A stretch of DNA of 64,000 bases. Origin: an uncultured Shewanella sp. (GTDB taxonomy: Bacteria > Pseudomonadota > Gammaproteobacteria > Enterobacterales > Shewanellaceae). This document shows, piece after piece, positions 52,488-61,690 of this stretch. The stretch covers positions 62,001 through 126,000 of the forward strand of contig NZ_CANMUW010000014.1 of the NCBI RefSeq assembly GCF_947501225.1. Direction: 5' to 3'. The position numbers were made by a program, and so were the translations under genes. Each line of letters begins with the position of its first letter. Position 1 is the stretch's first letter. Below the pieces are notes generated by a model that saw only the letters and a program-made list of their open reading frames with translations, made no database searches and was not told where the DNA came from.

Positions 52488-52770
52488 AAGCAGCCGCGAG
52501 GTTTAAGACAGAGCTAAGAAAGTATCGAGTTGCGAGTTAAAAACAAAGCAGAGAAGACGGCCTTCGGCCTATCACTTCGTGGACGGCTACGCCTATTCGA
52601 CGAGCTGCGCTCTATTGGGTAAAGACAAGCTGCTTGCTCCAGGCTCCTAAGAGAACAAGTCGAAAAACATTCAGCTATGCCTCTTTCCAAGAAGCTAACA
52701 ACGCTGGTGTCAACTAGCTCGCGAAGTGAGTGTCGTCTTAGCTTTTACAGCCAGCTTTGCTGGCGTCTAA
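52488..52770. other. Intergenic stretch with many short hairpins
   Basis: No gene seen. The region is dotted with short perfect inverted repeats: GGCC-TTC-GGCC near 52560, CAC-TTC-GTG near 52578, CCAGC-TTT-GCTGG near 52750. It runs into the MITE at 52771. Confidence 0.4.
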
Positions 52771-53033
52771 TACCAACCAGTATAAAGATGTGATCGCTCA
52801 GCGAGAGTTTAACGCTTCTGAGGCAAGGCAGCGAGTGAAGAGCATAGTTGTTCTACGTTTAAGCTCGTTAACACAGCATCAGAAGCGCTAAAACTCGCCT
52901 TTCAGGAGTATTTTTGGCTGCCTACTTCCTCGTTGAATAACTTCACAAGGGATCACCATTGCATCATCTATTCGCCTTGAATTAGTTTGCCAAAAATAAC
53001 TCTGAGTAGATCACTTTCTTATACTGATTGGTA
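52771..53033 (+). mobile_element. MITE-like element, copy 2
   Basis: 263 bases bounded by inverted ends CCAACCAGTATAAAG and, on the other strand, CCAATCAGTATAAGA, each beside TA. The interior matches copy 1 (21856-22168) in the opposite orientation, minus about 50 bases. No transposase gene; mobilisation would need one supplied from elsewhere. It sits between the convergent RDD and lptG genes. Confidence 0.8.
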
Positions 53034-53079
53034 TAATAGCTCATGCAATGAGCGTCTCAGCACTCTAGTACCTTCTCCC

Positions 53080-54138
53080 CTACTTCCTGATAAAGTAGAC
53101 GGCGCCGACGCTGAATATCACCGCCGGCATTCCGGCGCCGATAAAGGCCGGCAGGCCGTAGACTAAGGTCAGCGGACCAAAGATCTCACTACTGATATAG
53201 AAGCTGAATCCGGCGATAACCCCTAACAGCACCCTGGCCCCCATGGTCACGGTTCTCAGCGGGCCAAACACGAATGAGAGTGCCACCAGCATCATTACCG
53301 CAACAGTCACCGGCTGCAACAATTTACGCCAGAGTGCCAGCTCATATCGGGCAAAGTCCTGATTATTCACCTTGAGATAGTCCAGATACCCCAACAAGCC
53401 CTGAATGGATAGCGACTCAGGCTTCACCGACACGACACTGAGTTTATCCGGCGTCAGAGTCGACTCCCAACGATAGAGGGTCAGATCGGTGAGCGTCACC
53501 TTATCTTCGGTCAGATCCGTCTGTCTCACATCCAGCAGTCGCCAATGGTCATTGGCGTAGACACCGTGCTCTGCACGGATGGTGCGTACTAAGGAGAGCG
53601 TTTCATCAAACTCATACAGAGTGATGTTGCTGAGGTTATTGATATCTTCGACTTCGCCGATATTCACAAACAGGTCGCCATCTTTCGCCCAGATCCCGCG
53701 ACTCGATTTAATCAGGCTGCCGCCGGAGATCTTAGTCGCCTGAAGCTCATTGGCTTTCTGCTCCGCGACGGGGGCTCCCCACTCCCCCAGGGCCATGATC
53801 AATAGCATGAGCGGTACCGCGGTCTTCATGGCCGACAGGGTGATCTCCCACCGGGACAGGCCCGAAGACTGCATCACTACCAGCTCAGAGTTTGATGCCA
53901 GCATCCCCATACCAATCAGGGCCCCCAGTAACACCCCCAGCGGGAAGAACATCTCTAAGTCACGGGGAATAAGGAACAAAACGTAGATCCCGGCATCGAG
54001 CATGGTGTAGCTTCCGCGCCCGACAACTCTTAGTTGATCGACCCATTTAATGATGCCGGAAAGACCGGTAAGAATAAGCAGACACAGTGCAGAGGTACTG
54101 ACTATGGTTCTGGCAATATAGAGATCTAAAATTCTCAC
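53080..54138 (-). CDS. lptG: LPS export permease LptG
   Basis: A 352-residue inner-membrane subunit of the LptB2FGC complex that extracts LPS from the inner membrane. There are three N-terminal and three C-terminal membrane helices around a periplasmic jellyroll domain (about 135-265). The start RILDLYIARTIVSTSALCLL and the block FFPLGVLLGALIGMGMLASNSELVVMQ are characteristic. GTG 54138 overlaps the lptF stop as GTGA. It ends an lptFG pair that diverges from pepA, as in E. coli. Confidence 0.93.
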   Translation of the reverse strand: MRILDLYIARTIVSTSALCLLILTGLSGIIKWVDQLRVVGRGSYTMLDAGIYVLFLIPRDLEMFFPLGVLLGALIGMGMLASNSELVVMQSSGLSRWEITLSAMKTAVPLMLLIMALGEWGAPVAEQKANELQATKISGGSLIKSSRGIWAKDGDLFVNIGEVEDINNLSNITLYEFDETLSLVRTIRAEHGVYANDHWRLLDVRQTDLTEDKVTLTDLTLYRWESTLTPDKLSVVSVKPESLSIQGLLGYLDYLKVNNQDFARYELALWRKLLQPVTVAVMMLVALSFVFGPLRTVTMGARVLLGVIAGFSFYISSEIFGPLTLVYGLPAFIGAGMPAVIFSVGAVYFIRK

Positions 54139-55247
54139 GCGGCCACCTTCTTACGCTTAACCATACCCGATATCTTGGCTCCCGATGGCCGCTCCTTACC
54201 TAACAGCAGTATCCCCAACACCAGAGCCGAGGCATGTATCCACCACATACCGAGATAGGCTGGAATCACGCCATCCTCCAGAGCCTTACGACCGGCAATC
54301 ATCAAGCCAAAATATCCCAGGTAGAGTAAGATTGCCGGCAACATCTTGGCGAACTTCCCCTGACGCACATTCACCCTGGCCATAGGAACTGCGATCAGTG
54401 TCATCAAAGGGATCGCCAGCGGTATCGCGAGTCGCCAATGGAATTCGGCGGTCGCCTCAGGGCCATCCAGCGCCATAAGATCATTTATCGGCAGTGCAGA
54501 AAGTTTACGCCTGCGCTGATCAACCTCCTGCTCTTTAATCTGCATCTGGTAGCCACCAAATTCAACTACCTGAAAATCTACCTGCTTGGGCGTCCCCTGA
54601 TACTGTACGCCGTCATTGAGTTGCAGGCGCTGACCACCAGAGCTGTCTTCGACAACGCTGCCGCCCTTAGCCATCACAATATTACTCTGCCCCGTCTCAT
54701 CTTCCGGATCGGGGAGCTGGGCAACGAAAACCTTATCGAGGCGGTTATCTCTGTCGATTCGTTCGACGAACAAAACCGCGCGGCCGTTGGGACTGGTCTG
54801 GAAGCGCCCCTGGGTGATAGCGGCGAGTCCGGCTTCAGACTGAGCTTGCTCCAACACCTGATTCTGTTTCTCCTCCGCCCACGGCGTGACAAAGACAGAG
54901 AGGTAGGCGGTGATCAACATATTGATCAGCGCCAGTAACAGAGTCACCCGCGTGATATACCACTCACTGACGCCCACACCATGAAATACCACCATCTCAC
55001 TCTCGGCGTACATACGCCCGTGAGCCAACAAAATACCTAAGAATAAGCTTAAGGGCAGGACCAGGACTGCGAGGTAGGGAAGATTGAGCCCTAACAGGGT
55101 CATTACAAGAGAGGCTGGAAATTCACCATCTGAAGCATTTGCGAGTACTCGAACAAAGTGTTGGCTAATAAAAATAGCCAGAAGTACAAAAAGCACAGCA
55201 ATTTGCGCCTTAAAAACTTCTCTAATCAGATATCTAAATACAATCAC
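54135..55247 (-). CDS. lptF: LPS export permease LptF
   Basis: A 370-residue partner of LptG with the same fold: the start IVFRYLIREVFKAQIAVLF, the coupling block YLAVLVLPLSLFLGILLAHGRMYAESEMVV, the periplasmic jellyroll, then three C-terminal helices from about 270. The start is GTG 55247 with only a weak ribosome site. It shares a 220-base divergent promoter region with pepA. The C-terminal basic tail (MVKRKKVAA) is in the cytoplasm. Confidence 0.93.
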   Translation of the reverse strand: MIVFRYLIREVFKAQIAVLFVLLAIFISQHFVRVLANASDGEFPASLVMTLLGLNLPYLAVLVLPLSLFLGILLAHGRMYAESEMVVFHGVGVSEWYITRVTLLLALINMLITAYLSVFVTPWAEEKQNQVLEQAQSEAGLAAITQGRFQTSPNGRAVLFVERIDRDNRLDKVFVAQLPDPEDETGQSNIVMAKGGSVVEDSSGGQRLQLNDGVQYQGTPKQVDFQVVEFGGYQMQIKEQEVDQRRRKLSALPINDLMALDGPEATAEFHWRLAIPLAIPLMTLIAVPMARVNVRQGKFAKMLPAILLYLGYFGLMIAGRKALEDGVIPAYLGMWWIHASALVLGILLLGKERPSGAKISGMVKRKKVAA

Positions 55248-55467
55248 AGGCTGGATCCGGTCTCTAAACTTATAATTATGCTGGTGTCAGTCAAACTTTC
55301 ATGTAGACTGTCTACTTTTGGTAGTTTTGTGACCAGCCATGAACTAAAAATGGCAAAAAAACACCTAAAAAACAGACTTTGGTGTACCAATTTTAGGCCC
55401 GTTTTGGGCGCAAGCAGACATTATCTAATAAATATTAAAATTTGTCTTTAAGAATCTAGGAGAGCTC

Positions 55468-56976
55468 ATGGAGTTTAGCGTTAAGAGCGGTAGTCCGGAA
55501 AAACAACGTTCGGCCTGTATTGTGGTTGGCGTATATGAACCTCGACGTCTGTCTGGTATTGCTGAGCAGCTTGATAAAATCAGTGACGGCTATATCAGTA
55601 ACTTACTTCGTCGTGGAGATTTGGAAGGAAAACCAGGGCAGATGCTGCTTTTGCATCATGTACCGAACGTACTAAGTGAGCGAGTATTACTTGTTGGCTG
55701 CGGAAAAGAGCGAGAGTTAGATGAGCGCCAGTACAAGCAGATCATCACTAAAACCATCACGACTCTCAACGAAACAGGCTCAATGGAAGCCGTATGTTTT
55801 CTGACTGAGTTGCACGTTAAAGGCCGCGACACCTATTGGAAGGTACGTGAAGCGGTAGAAACGACACAAAACAGTCTCTACACCTTCGATGCGCTAAAGA
55901 GCTCTAAGGGGGAGACTCGTCGTCCACTGCGTAAGCTGGTATTTAACGTACCCACACGCCGTGAACTGACTGTGGGCGAGCGCGCTATCGAACACGGCAT
56001 GGCAGTTTCTGCCGGCATGCGTTTGTGTCGCGATGTGGCTAACATGCCGCCCAATATCTGTAACCCGGCTTATCTTGCCTCACAGGCTCGTCAAATTAGC
56101 GAGAACTGTGAAGAGTTGACCGTTTCCACCGTCGGCGAGGAGCAGATGGCGAAGCTGGGCATGAACTCGTATCTGGCCGTGGGCCGTGGCAGTGATAACG
56201 AATCTATTATGACTGTTATGGAGTATAAGGGGGCCGTCGACAACACCGAGAAGCCTATCGTCTTAGTCGGTAAGGGCCTCACCTTCGACTCGGGTGGTAT
56301 TTCACTCAAACCAGGCGAAGGCATGGATGAGATGAAATATGACATGGGTGGTGCCGCAGGTGTCATCGGTGCGATGAAGGCACTGTGTGATATGAAGCTG
56401 CCTATCAATGTTGTGGGTATTCTTGCCGGCTGTGAAAACATGCCATCGAGCAACGCCTATCGCCCGGGAGATATCCTCACAACCATGTCAGGCCAGACCG
56501 TCGAGGTGTTAAACACCGATGCCGAAGGCCGCCTGGTACTGTGTGACGTGTTGACCTATGTCGAGCGTTTCGATCCTGAGTTAGTGGTCGATACCGCAAC
56601 CTTAACCGGTGCATGTGTCATCGCACTGGGTAAGCACGCATCGGGTCTGTTCTCGGGCCACAATCCACTGGCACACGAGCTGTTAAATGCCGGTGAGCAG
56701 AGTGGTGACCGCGCTTGGCGCATGCCCCTTTGGGATGAGTATCAGGAGCATCTGGAGAGCCCGTTTGCCGATATGACAAACCTTGGCGGTCGTCCCGCAG
56801 GTTCTATCACCGCGGCCTGCTTCCTGTCCCGCTTCGCCAAGAAGTACAACTGGGCACATATCGATGTGGCCGGTACGGCATGGAACAGCGGTGCCAATAA
56901 AGGTTCAACCGGACGCCCGGTACCTCTGTTGACTCAGTTCCTGATCAACCGTGCGGGTGTTGAGCAAGGCGATTAA
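55468..56976 (+). CDS. pepA: Leucyl aminopeptidase PepA
   Basis: A 502-residue cytosolic M17 aminopeptidase. The catalytic domain contains LVGKGLTFDSGGISLKPGEG with the metal-binding Lys and Asp, MKYDMGGAAGVIG, and the signature NTDAEGRLVLCD with its bicarbonate-binding Arg. The N-terminal domain is the macro-like regulatory/DNA-binding part. AGGAG lies five bases before ATG 55468. In E. coli PepA also acts as a DNA-binding protein at cer/xer sites and carAB. Here it is separated from holC by 4.2 kb. Confidence 0.95.
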   Translation: MEFSVKSGSPEKQRSACIVVGVYEPRRLSGIAEQLDKISDGYISNLLRRGDLEGKPGQMLLLHHVPNVLSERVLLVGCGKERELDERQYKQIITKTITTLNETGSMEAVCFLTELHVKGRDTYWKVREAVETTQNSLYTFDALKSSKGETRRPLRKLVFNVPTRRELTVGERAIEHGMAVSAGMRLCRDVANMPPNICNPAYLASQARQISENCEELTVSTVGEEQMAKLGMNSYLAVGRGSDNESIMTVMEYKGAVDNTEKPIVLVGKGLTFDSGGISLKPGEGMDEMKYDMGGAAGVIGAMKALCDMKLPINVVGILAGCENMPSSNAYRPGDILTTMSGQTVEVLNTDAEGRLVLCDVLTYVERFDPELVVDTATLTGACVIALGKHASGLFSGHNPLAHELLNAGEQSGDRAWRMPLWDEYQEHLESPFADMTNLGGRPAGSITAACFLSRFAKKYNWAHIDVAGTAWNSGANKGSTGRPVPLLTQFLINRAGVEQGD

Positions 56977-57018
56977 TTCCCTGCTGAGCCTGACTCAGCT
57001 CTTGGGTAAAACCCAGTG

Positions 57019-57051
57019 AAAAAGGTGAAGCACAAACGCTTCACCTTTTTT
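57019..57051. terminator. Bidirectional terminator between pepA and paeA
   Basis: Stem AAAAAGGTGAAGC / GCTTCACCTTTTT with a 6-base loop. It serves pepA on plus and, by its A-run, paeA on minus. A smaller CTTGGGT/ACCCAG hairpin precedes it. Confidence 0.9.
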
Positions 57052-57058
57052 GTTTCTC

Positions 57059-58402
57059 CTATGCCTGAACCTCAACGGGCTCCGCAACATCAACTTCTTT
57101 GATGCCATCTATTCGTGTCACCAGCAGCTGGTCGACCTTATGGGCGTCGACATCGACAACCTCGAACTTAAAACCGGCATGACAGACAGAGTCGGTACAC
57201 TTAGGGATCTTCTTAAGCATAAACATCATAAACCCGGCGATGGTTTCGTAGTTATGGTTTTGCGGGAACTGCTCGATATCCAGTGCGCGCATCACATCGG
57301 TTATCGGCGTGACCCCATCCATCAACCAGGAGTTGCTGTCGCGGGCGATGATCTGCTCCTCACTCTCAGGCAGAGACCAGGCTCCCATAACGGCGTCCTG
57401 CAGATCCTTGGCGGTCACAACCCCGACAACCAGTGAGTACTCATTCATTACAACGGCAAAGTCGGCGCGGCTGGTTTTAAAATACTCCATCGACTCAGAC
57501 AGGCTAAGTGTGTCGGGGATGACAAAGCAGGCGCTGACCAGCTCACTATCTTTTAAGCTTATCTTCTCGCCGTTGATCACACAGATGAGTAACTTCTTGG
57601 CGTTGATAACCCCCTTAACCGAATCCAGCTGACCATCACATACAAGAAAATTGGAGTGGGGATCGTTAGCAATCTTACGCTTTATCTCCTCTTCACTGTC
57701 CTGCAGCAGAAAATAGGAGAGGCTCTCTCTGGCGGTCATGGCAGATGTAACCGGCACAGACTGCATCTCGAACACCTTCTCCATCATCTGCTGATCGCCT
57801 TTGTCCAAAACCCCCGCCTCCGCTCCGGCATCCATCACCGCATAGATATCATCCGGTGTGATCTCATCGTTACGGGATGTCTGGATCTGGAACAGACGAA
57901 AGAAGAGATTCGCCAAGCCGTTGAAAAACCAAACCAGGGGCTTAAGTAAGGCGATACAGAGCATCATGGGACCGACAAACAGCATGGCCACCTTTTCAGG
58001 CAACGCCATGGCCACCCGCTTAGGCATCAGATCTGCAATAAGAATAAACAGGCTGGTCACCATGGCGAACGACAGAAAGAAACTCACCTGCCCCAGCCAT
58101 GGCTCGCTCAACCAGGGCGACATGAGGGCGTGAAAATAGGGGGTAAATGCCGACTCTCCCACGATCCCCCCCATGATGGCCACGGCGTTGAGGCCTATCT
58201 GTACCACGGTGAAGAAGCTTCCGGGATGAGCCTGCAGCAGCAACACCTTTTGCGCCCGCAGATCTCCCTCCGCGGCCAACTGCCGCAGACGTATCTTACG
58301 CGCCCCGGCAAGCGCTATCTCCGACATGGAGAAGAAACAACTTACCCCGATCAGGAGCAATATAATCACAGCGTTATCAAAGAAGCTCATCTCGCACCCC
58401 AT
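57059..58402 (-). CDS. paeA: PaeA/YtfL-like polyamine exporter (CNNM-CBS-CorC)
   Basis: A 447-residue inner-membrane protein, exactly the length of E. coli PaeA (YtfL). In order: a DUF21/CNNM membrane domain (about 1-185, with FFSMSEIALAGARKIRLRQL and FFTVVQIGLNAVAIMGGIVG), two CBS domains (about 205-340) and a CorC/HlyC domain (NSWLMDGVTPITDVMRALDI). Long stretches match YtfL as I recall it (PLVWFFNGLANL, DDIYAVMDAGAEAGVL, NYETIAGFMMFMLKKIPK). PaeA exports cadaverine and putrescine. ATG 58390 is an alternative start. The gene links to the putrescine theme of the window. Confidence 0.85.
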   Translation of the reverse strand: MGCEMSFFDNAVIILLLIGVSCFFSMSEIALAGARKIRLRQLAAEGDLRAQKVLLLQAHPGSFFTVVQIGLNAVAIMGGIVGESAFTPYFHALMSPWLSEPWLGQVSFFLSFAMVTSLFILIADLMPKRVAMALPEKVAMLFVGPMMLCIALLKPLVWFFNGLANLFFRLFQIQTSRNDEITPDDIYAVMDAGAEAGVLDKGDQQMMEKVFEMQSVPVTSAMTARESLSYFLLQDSEEEIKRKIANDPHSNFLVCDGQLDSVKGVINAKKLLICVINGEKISLKDSELVSACFVIPDTLSLSESMEYFKTSRADFAVVMNEYSLVVGVVTAKDLQDAVMGAWSLPESEEQIIARDSNSWLMDGVTPITDVMRALDIEQFPQNHNYETIAGFMMFMLKKIPKCTDSVCHAGFKFEVVDVDAHKVDQLLVTRIDGIKEVDVAEPVEVQA

Positions 58403-58802
58403 AAAAACTAACGAACACTTATCAGGGGGAAGTCCCCCTTACTGCTATCAAACATAATTACTTGTTATTATAAATTATTTTACCTTAATCCCTGCTGAAT
58501 CCGGACAGAATATATTGCCAGAATCGACCTGGGCGGCGGAGTATATCCGCTCTTGGTTTAAAGAACTACCATTTAGTTTCACACTTAATTTTACCCGGAC
58601 TTATCGGTTTCAATCGGAATAAAAAAGCTGAGGTACCAGAGTCGCTCAGCTCTCAGGTAAACAGGTGAGCGACATAACGGGCAGAGGTAGGGAAAACACA
58701 GGGGCATCTTAAGAGGAGTCAGAGAATACGGGGGCGCGAACGCGCGTTTTTAGTGGCTAACAAGACATAACTCACAGATACAACCGGGTAAGATAGTGCT
58801 CA
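58403..58802. other. Intergenic region, DCC gene to paeA
   Basis: 400 bases with no gene. A GGGGG/CCCCC hairpin (58424-58437) lies about 22-35 bases before the paeA start and could influence its leader. A terminator for the DCC gene is at 58621-58651. A GCGCG/CGCGC hairpin with a T-run on plus (about 58734-58755) has no upstream plus-strand gene to terminate. Confidence 0.45.
58621..58651 (-). terminator. Terminator downstream of the DCC-family gene
   Basis: On minus, a perfect 7-bp AGCTGAG / CTCAGCT stem with a 12-base loop is followed by TTTTTT. It lies about 150 bases past the DCC stop. Confidence 0.72.
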
Positions 58803-59249
58803 TTAGCGCCCTTCACGCTTAAGCCGTTTATATACACTCTTACGGTACCAGGCAGACAAAACAGGACGTACCGGGCCCAGCCCCATAAACCAGGCTAAGG
58901 GCTTGAGCACTGGTACCCTCTGCATCAACAGGATATATGCATCGAGCTCGGACATTACTTTCACTTCGCCAGTTAAGGCCGAACCCGGCTCAGAAATTGC
59001 CGCTCCCCCGCTCTCATTTAACCTCAGCATGCTCTCATCTGAGCCAACGATCAGATGTAACTCGGTCAACGCCTTGCGGGGCTCTATCCCCCAACGCTTT
59101 AGCTGCTCATCTTTACCTGTGATATCGAGCCAGATCACATCTTCGGCCCGGCCTCCTGCCAGGCGAAGATAGTTATCCCGGTCCCTGATACAGCGGGGAC
59201 AGGCGCCATCGTAAAGCACACAAATTTTTTCCGGATTCATCTTCATCAT
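58803..59249 (-). CDS. DCC-family (DUF393) thiol-disulfide oxidoreductase-like protein
   Basis: A 148-residue protein with the family opening VLYDGACPRCIRD, a thioredoxin-like CxxC (CPRC) that gives the DCC name. Next comes VIWLDIT and LTELHLI, then a C-terminal part with VPVLKPLAWFMGLGPVRPV, which may touch the membrane. A redox role is inferred from CxxC; no substrate is known. The start may be any of three close Met codons. It lies 90 bases downstream of the rsgA-like gene on the same strand. Confidence 0.8.
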   Translation of the reverse strand: MMKMNPEKICVLYDGACPRCIRDRDNYLRLAGGRAEDVIWLDITGKDEQLKRWGIEPRKALTELHLIVGSDESMLRLNESGGAAISEPGSALTGEVKVMSELDAYILLMQRVPVLKPLAWFMGLGPVRPVLSAWYRKSVYKRLKREGR

Positions 59250-59339
59250 TAAATTTTAGATGACACCGGCTTAATTGCAGCCTCTCGCAGAAAATCATAG
59301 AGAGCGCCCCTCCCCGGCCATCAAGCCGGGCATAGACAA

Positions 59340-60497
59340 TCAGCCCCGCTTACTGGCTCTCGAGCTGTCCTGTATCCGTTTATAGAGCTTACTCTGACTT
59401 CGCCCCTGAGCGCGCCTCTCGGCAATACTGGCACCATTGAGCGCCTGTTCACGCAGCAGCTTTTGATAACTGATCAGGCGGCGCTCACTCAACTTACCCG
59501 ATGAGATAGCCGCCTGTACCGCACAGCCCGGCTCCTGTTGATGGCGACAATCGCCGAAACGGCACTGCCCGGCAAGGGTGACCAACTCAGAGAAGGTGTC
59601 ATTAACCCCATTCTCACAGTCGGCCAGTTGAAGTTCCCGCATACCCGGCGTATCCAGCAGCAGGCCACCGCTTGGCATCAAGTGAAGTGATCGCCCCGTT
59701 GTGGTATGCCGTCCCTTGCTGTCATCGGCGCGTATCTCAGATGTGCTCTGCTCGTCCTGCCCAAGCAGGCTGTTAACCAGAGTCGACTTGCCCACACCGG
59801 ATGAGCCTATCAGCGCCACCGTCTTCCCCTTGTTGCAGTAACTCTCAAGTGCCTGCACGCTGTCACGGTCCAGACCATTGACGGTTTCAATCAACAAGTT
59901 GCTATCCAGAGCCCTGAGCTGCTCGATATAGACACTGATATCACTACAGAGATCCCGTTTGGTCAGCACCATCACAGGGGTGACTTCAGCGTCATTGACC
60001 AGCGCGAGATAACGCTCGATCCGGTTGATATTAAAGTCATGATTGAGCGATGAAACGATAAACACCCAGTCCAGATTCGATGCGATCAGCTGCCGTTCAG
60101 CTCGGCTCCCCGCCGCCTTGCGACTAAAGAGCGAGTCGCGCTCAAACAGATGTAAAAACTGGCCTTGCTTATCGAGCAGTAACCAGTCACCTACTGTCAT
60201 AGATGGAAGATCGCCTTTAATGGCTAAGCAGGTTTCCCCCTGCTCAGTTAACAGGCCGTACTGTCCGCGGTGGTGAGCAGACACCCGTGCCACCCTGCCG
60301 CCTTGAATGCCGAGCCGAGCTAACTGATGCTGAAAGTGAGCACGCCACCCCAGGCGAGTCAGGGTTAACTTACCTGAATGCTCAACAGTTTTTCTGACAA
60401 CAGAGTGCTCGGCCGCAGGTTTAGTTGATTCAGCTTGTTGTGTAGTAACGGTTTTTCTGGTGGAGCGGATAGAGGCGAAACGATTTGATTTTGTCAT
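59340..60497 (-). CDS. rsgA: RsgA-family circularly permuted ribosome GTPase
   Basis: A 385-residue GTPase with the motif order G4-G5-G1-G3 of RsgA/YjeQ: TKRD (179-182), GSSGVGKST (231-239), DTPG (282-285). The C-terminal zinc site has C312, C317, H319 and C325. An OB-like region (70-120) precedes the GTPase. The first ~45 residues are a Lys/Ser/Thr-rich tail. The family helps late 30S maturation. The distinctive sequence and position, away from the usual orn/psd neighbourhood, suggest a paralogue; that cannot be settled from this window. Confidence 0.86.
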   Translation of the reverse strand: MTKSNRFASIRSTRKTVTTQQAESTKPAAEHSVVRKTVEHSGKLTLTRLGWRAHFQHQLARLGIQGGRVARVSAHHRGQYGLLTEQGETCLAIKGDLPSMTVGDWLLLDKQGQFLHLFERDSLFSRKAAGSRAERQLIASNLDWVFIVSSLNHDFNINRIERYLALVNDAEVTPVMVLTKRDLCSDISVYIEQLRALDSNLLIETVNGLDRDSVQALESYCNKGKTVALIGSSGVGKSTLVNSLLGQDEQSTSEIRADDSKGRHTTTGRSLHLMPSGGLLLDTPGMRELQLADCENGVNDTFSELVTLAGQCRFGDCRHQQEPGCAVQAAISSGKLSERRLISYQKLLREQALNGASIAERRAQGRSQSKLYKRIQDSSRASKRG

Positions 60498-61202
60498 ATT
60501 GACCCCAGCGCAAAGCGCCTGAATATTTCATTCTGGGATACTTAAACTTATCTTATATAAGTAAGACCCCGGTAAAAGTGAACTTCACTACCGGGCAGAT
60601 GCAGGTTTAACGAAAATGCAGACCACTCTTATCAAATAAAGAGCGTCATCTTAAACGTGTAATCTTAAGTTTGTTACTACGTTAGTTAACTTGCTGTGTT
60701 TGCCCGGTAAAGGGAAACGACAATCATCAAATACTCCTTGGATACGCTGTTAGTTTTAATTCAACCAATGACAAATTTACCAGCAAGCCGGCTGATTTAC
60801 CAGTATCTCTCTACATCAGCGGTGATGAACAGCAAGCTTGAGAAGATTTTCATAGGTATGAAGGCTTCCAGGTTTAATGAAAAACCTCAGAGTTTATTAG
60901 CAGGTATTTTGTAGGTTATTGAAGCGCGTACTTTCATTCGTACTTTCATGGATATAGATGAGTACCATTTATTGATGCACCAATGACCTGATCACAGGAG
61001 GTATATGAACGAACTTATGTACCGAGACTTCTGCACACTAGCCTGCTGCAAGCAATTTACAACAATGAAGCCTAAATTCTCACACTCACCAATTAAGTAA
61101 CAAACACAGCTAAAAACTAAACAAAAAAACAGAGATTAGAGGCTGAACTCGTCCCCGTTTTTGTGTAAAATCTCCTCTTTCGTCCGCTGAATAAGCCTAA
61201 CT
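60498..61202. other. 700-base intergenic region upstream of holC
   Basis: No convincing gene. A possible 31-codon frame (61005-61100) has AGGAGG but only three bases from its ATG. The stretch 60987-61055 resembles a decayed copy of repeat block 2 (GATCACA...ATGAACGA, later GCAAGCAAT, as in 8743-8998). A promoter candidate for holC is listed separately. The rest is AT-rich without recognisable signals. Confidence 0.45.
61143..61171 (+). promoter_or_regulatory. Candidate sigma-70 promoter for holC-valS
   Basis: CTGAAC (61143-61148) and TAAAAT (61166-61171) are separated by 17 bases. The -10 lies 31 bases before the holC start codon. No other pair closer to holC looked better. Confidence 0.45.
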
Positions 61203-61670
61203 ATGACACAGACCCTATTTTATCTTATGCCGACTGAGCCTCGAAGCCCGGGAACGGCACTAGAACAGATGTATCATCTGGCTTGTGAACTGGCTCAGCA
61301 GGCATTTATGAAACAGCAACTGGTTTATCTTCACTGCCAGGACAGAGAGCAGGCTTATGCCATAGATGAGCTTTTATGGCAGTTTGAACCACGCTCTTTC
61401 GTTCCCCATAATTTGAAAGGGGAAGGACCCGCCACCGGTGCTCCGGTTGAAATCGGCTTCGATAAGCTGGGTCCCAATAAAAATCGCCACCTTCTGATTA
61501 ATCTTGCAGACCAAGTACCCTCATTTGCGGTAAACTTTGGCCAGATTATCGATTTCGTTGCCAACGATACCAGCCATAAGACGATCGCCCGCGATCGATA
61601 CCGGCAGTATCGAAGCCTGGGAGTCACATTGAACACTCAGGATTTAACAAAACAACCTATTAATTTTTAG
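61203..61670 (+). CDS. holC: DNA polymerase III chi subunit HolC
   Basis: A 155-residue subunit of the clamp-loader complex that binds SSB. Recognised segments: LACELAQQAFMKQQLVYLHCQDREQAYAIDELLWQFEP and SFVPHNL, the typical chi core. It precedes valS by 20 bases, as in E. coli. The ribosome site is weak, so translation may be low. Confidence 0.9.
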   Translation: MTQTLFYLMPTEPRSPGTALEQMYHLACELAQQAFMKQQLVYLHCQDREQAYAIDELLWQFEPRSFVPHNLKGEGPATGAPVEIGFDKLGPNKNRHLLINLADQVPSFAVNFGQIIDFVANDTSHKTIARDRYRQYRSLGVTLNTQDLTKQPINF

Positions 61671-61690
61671 TTTGAGAAGCACACGCTCCC

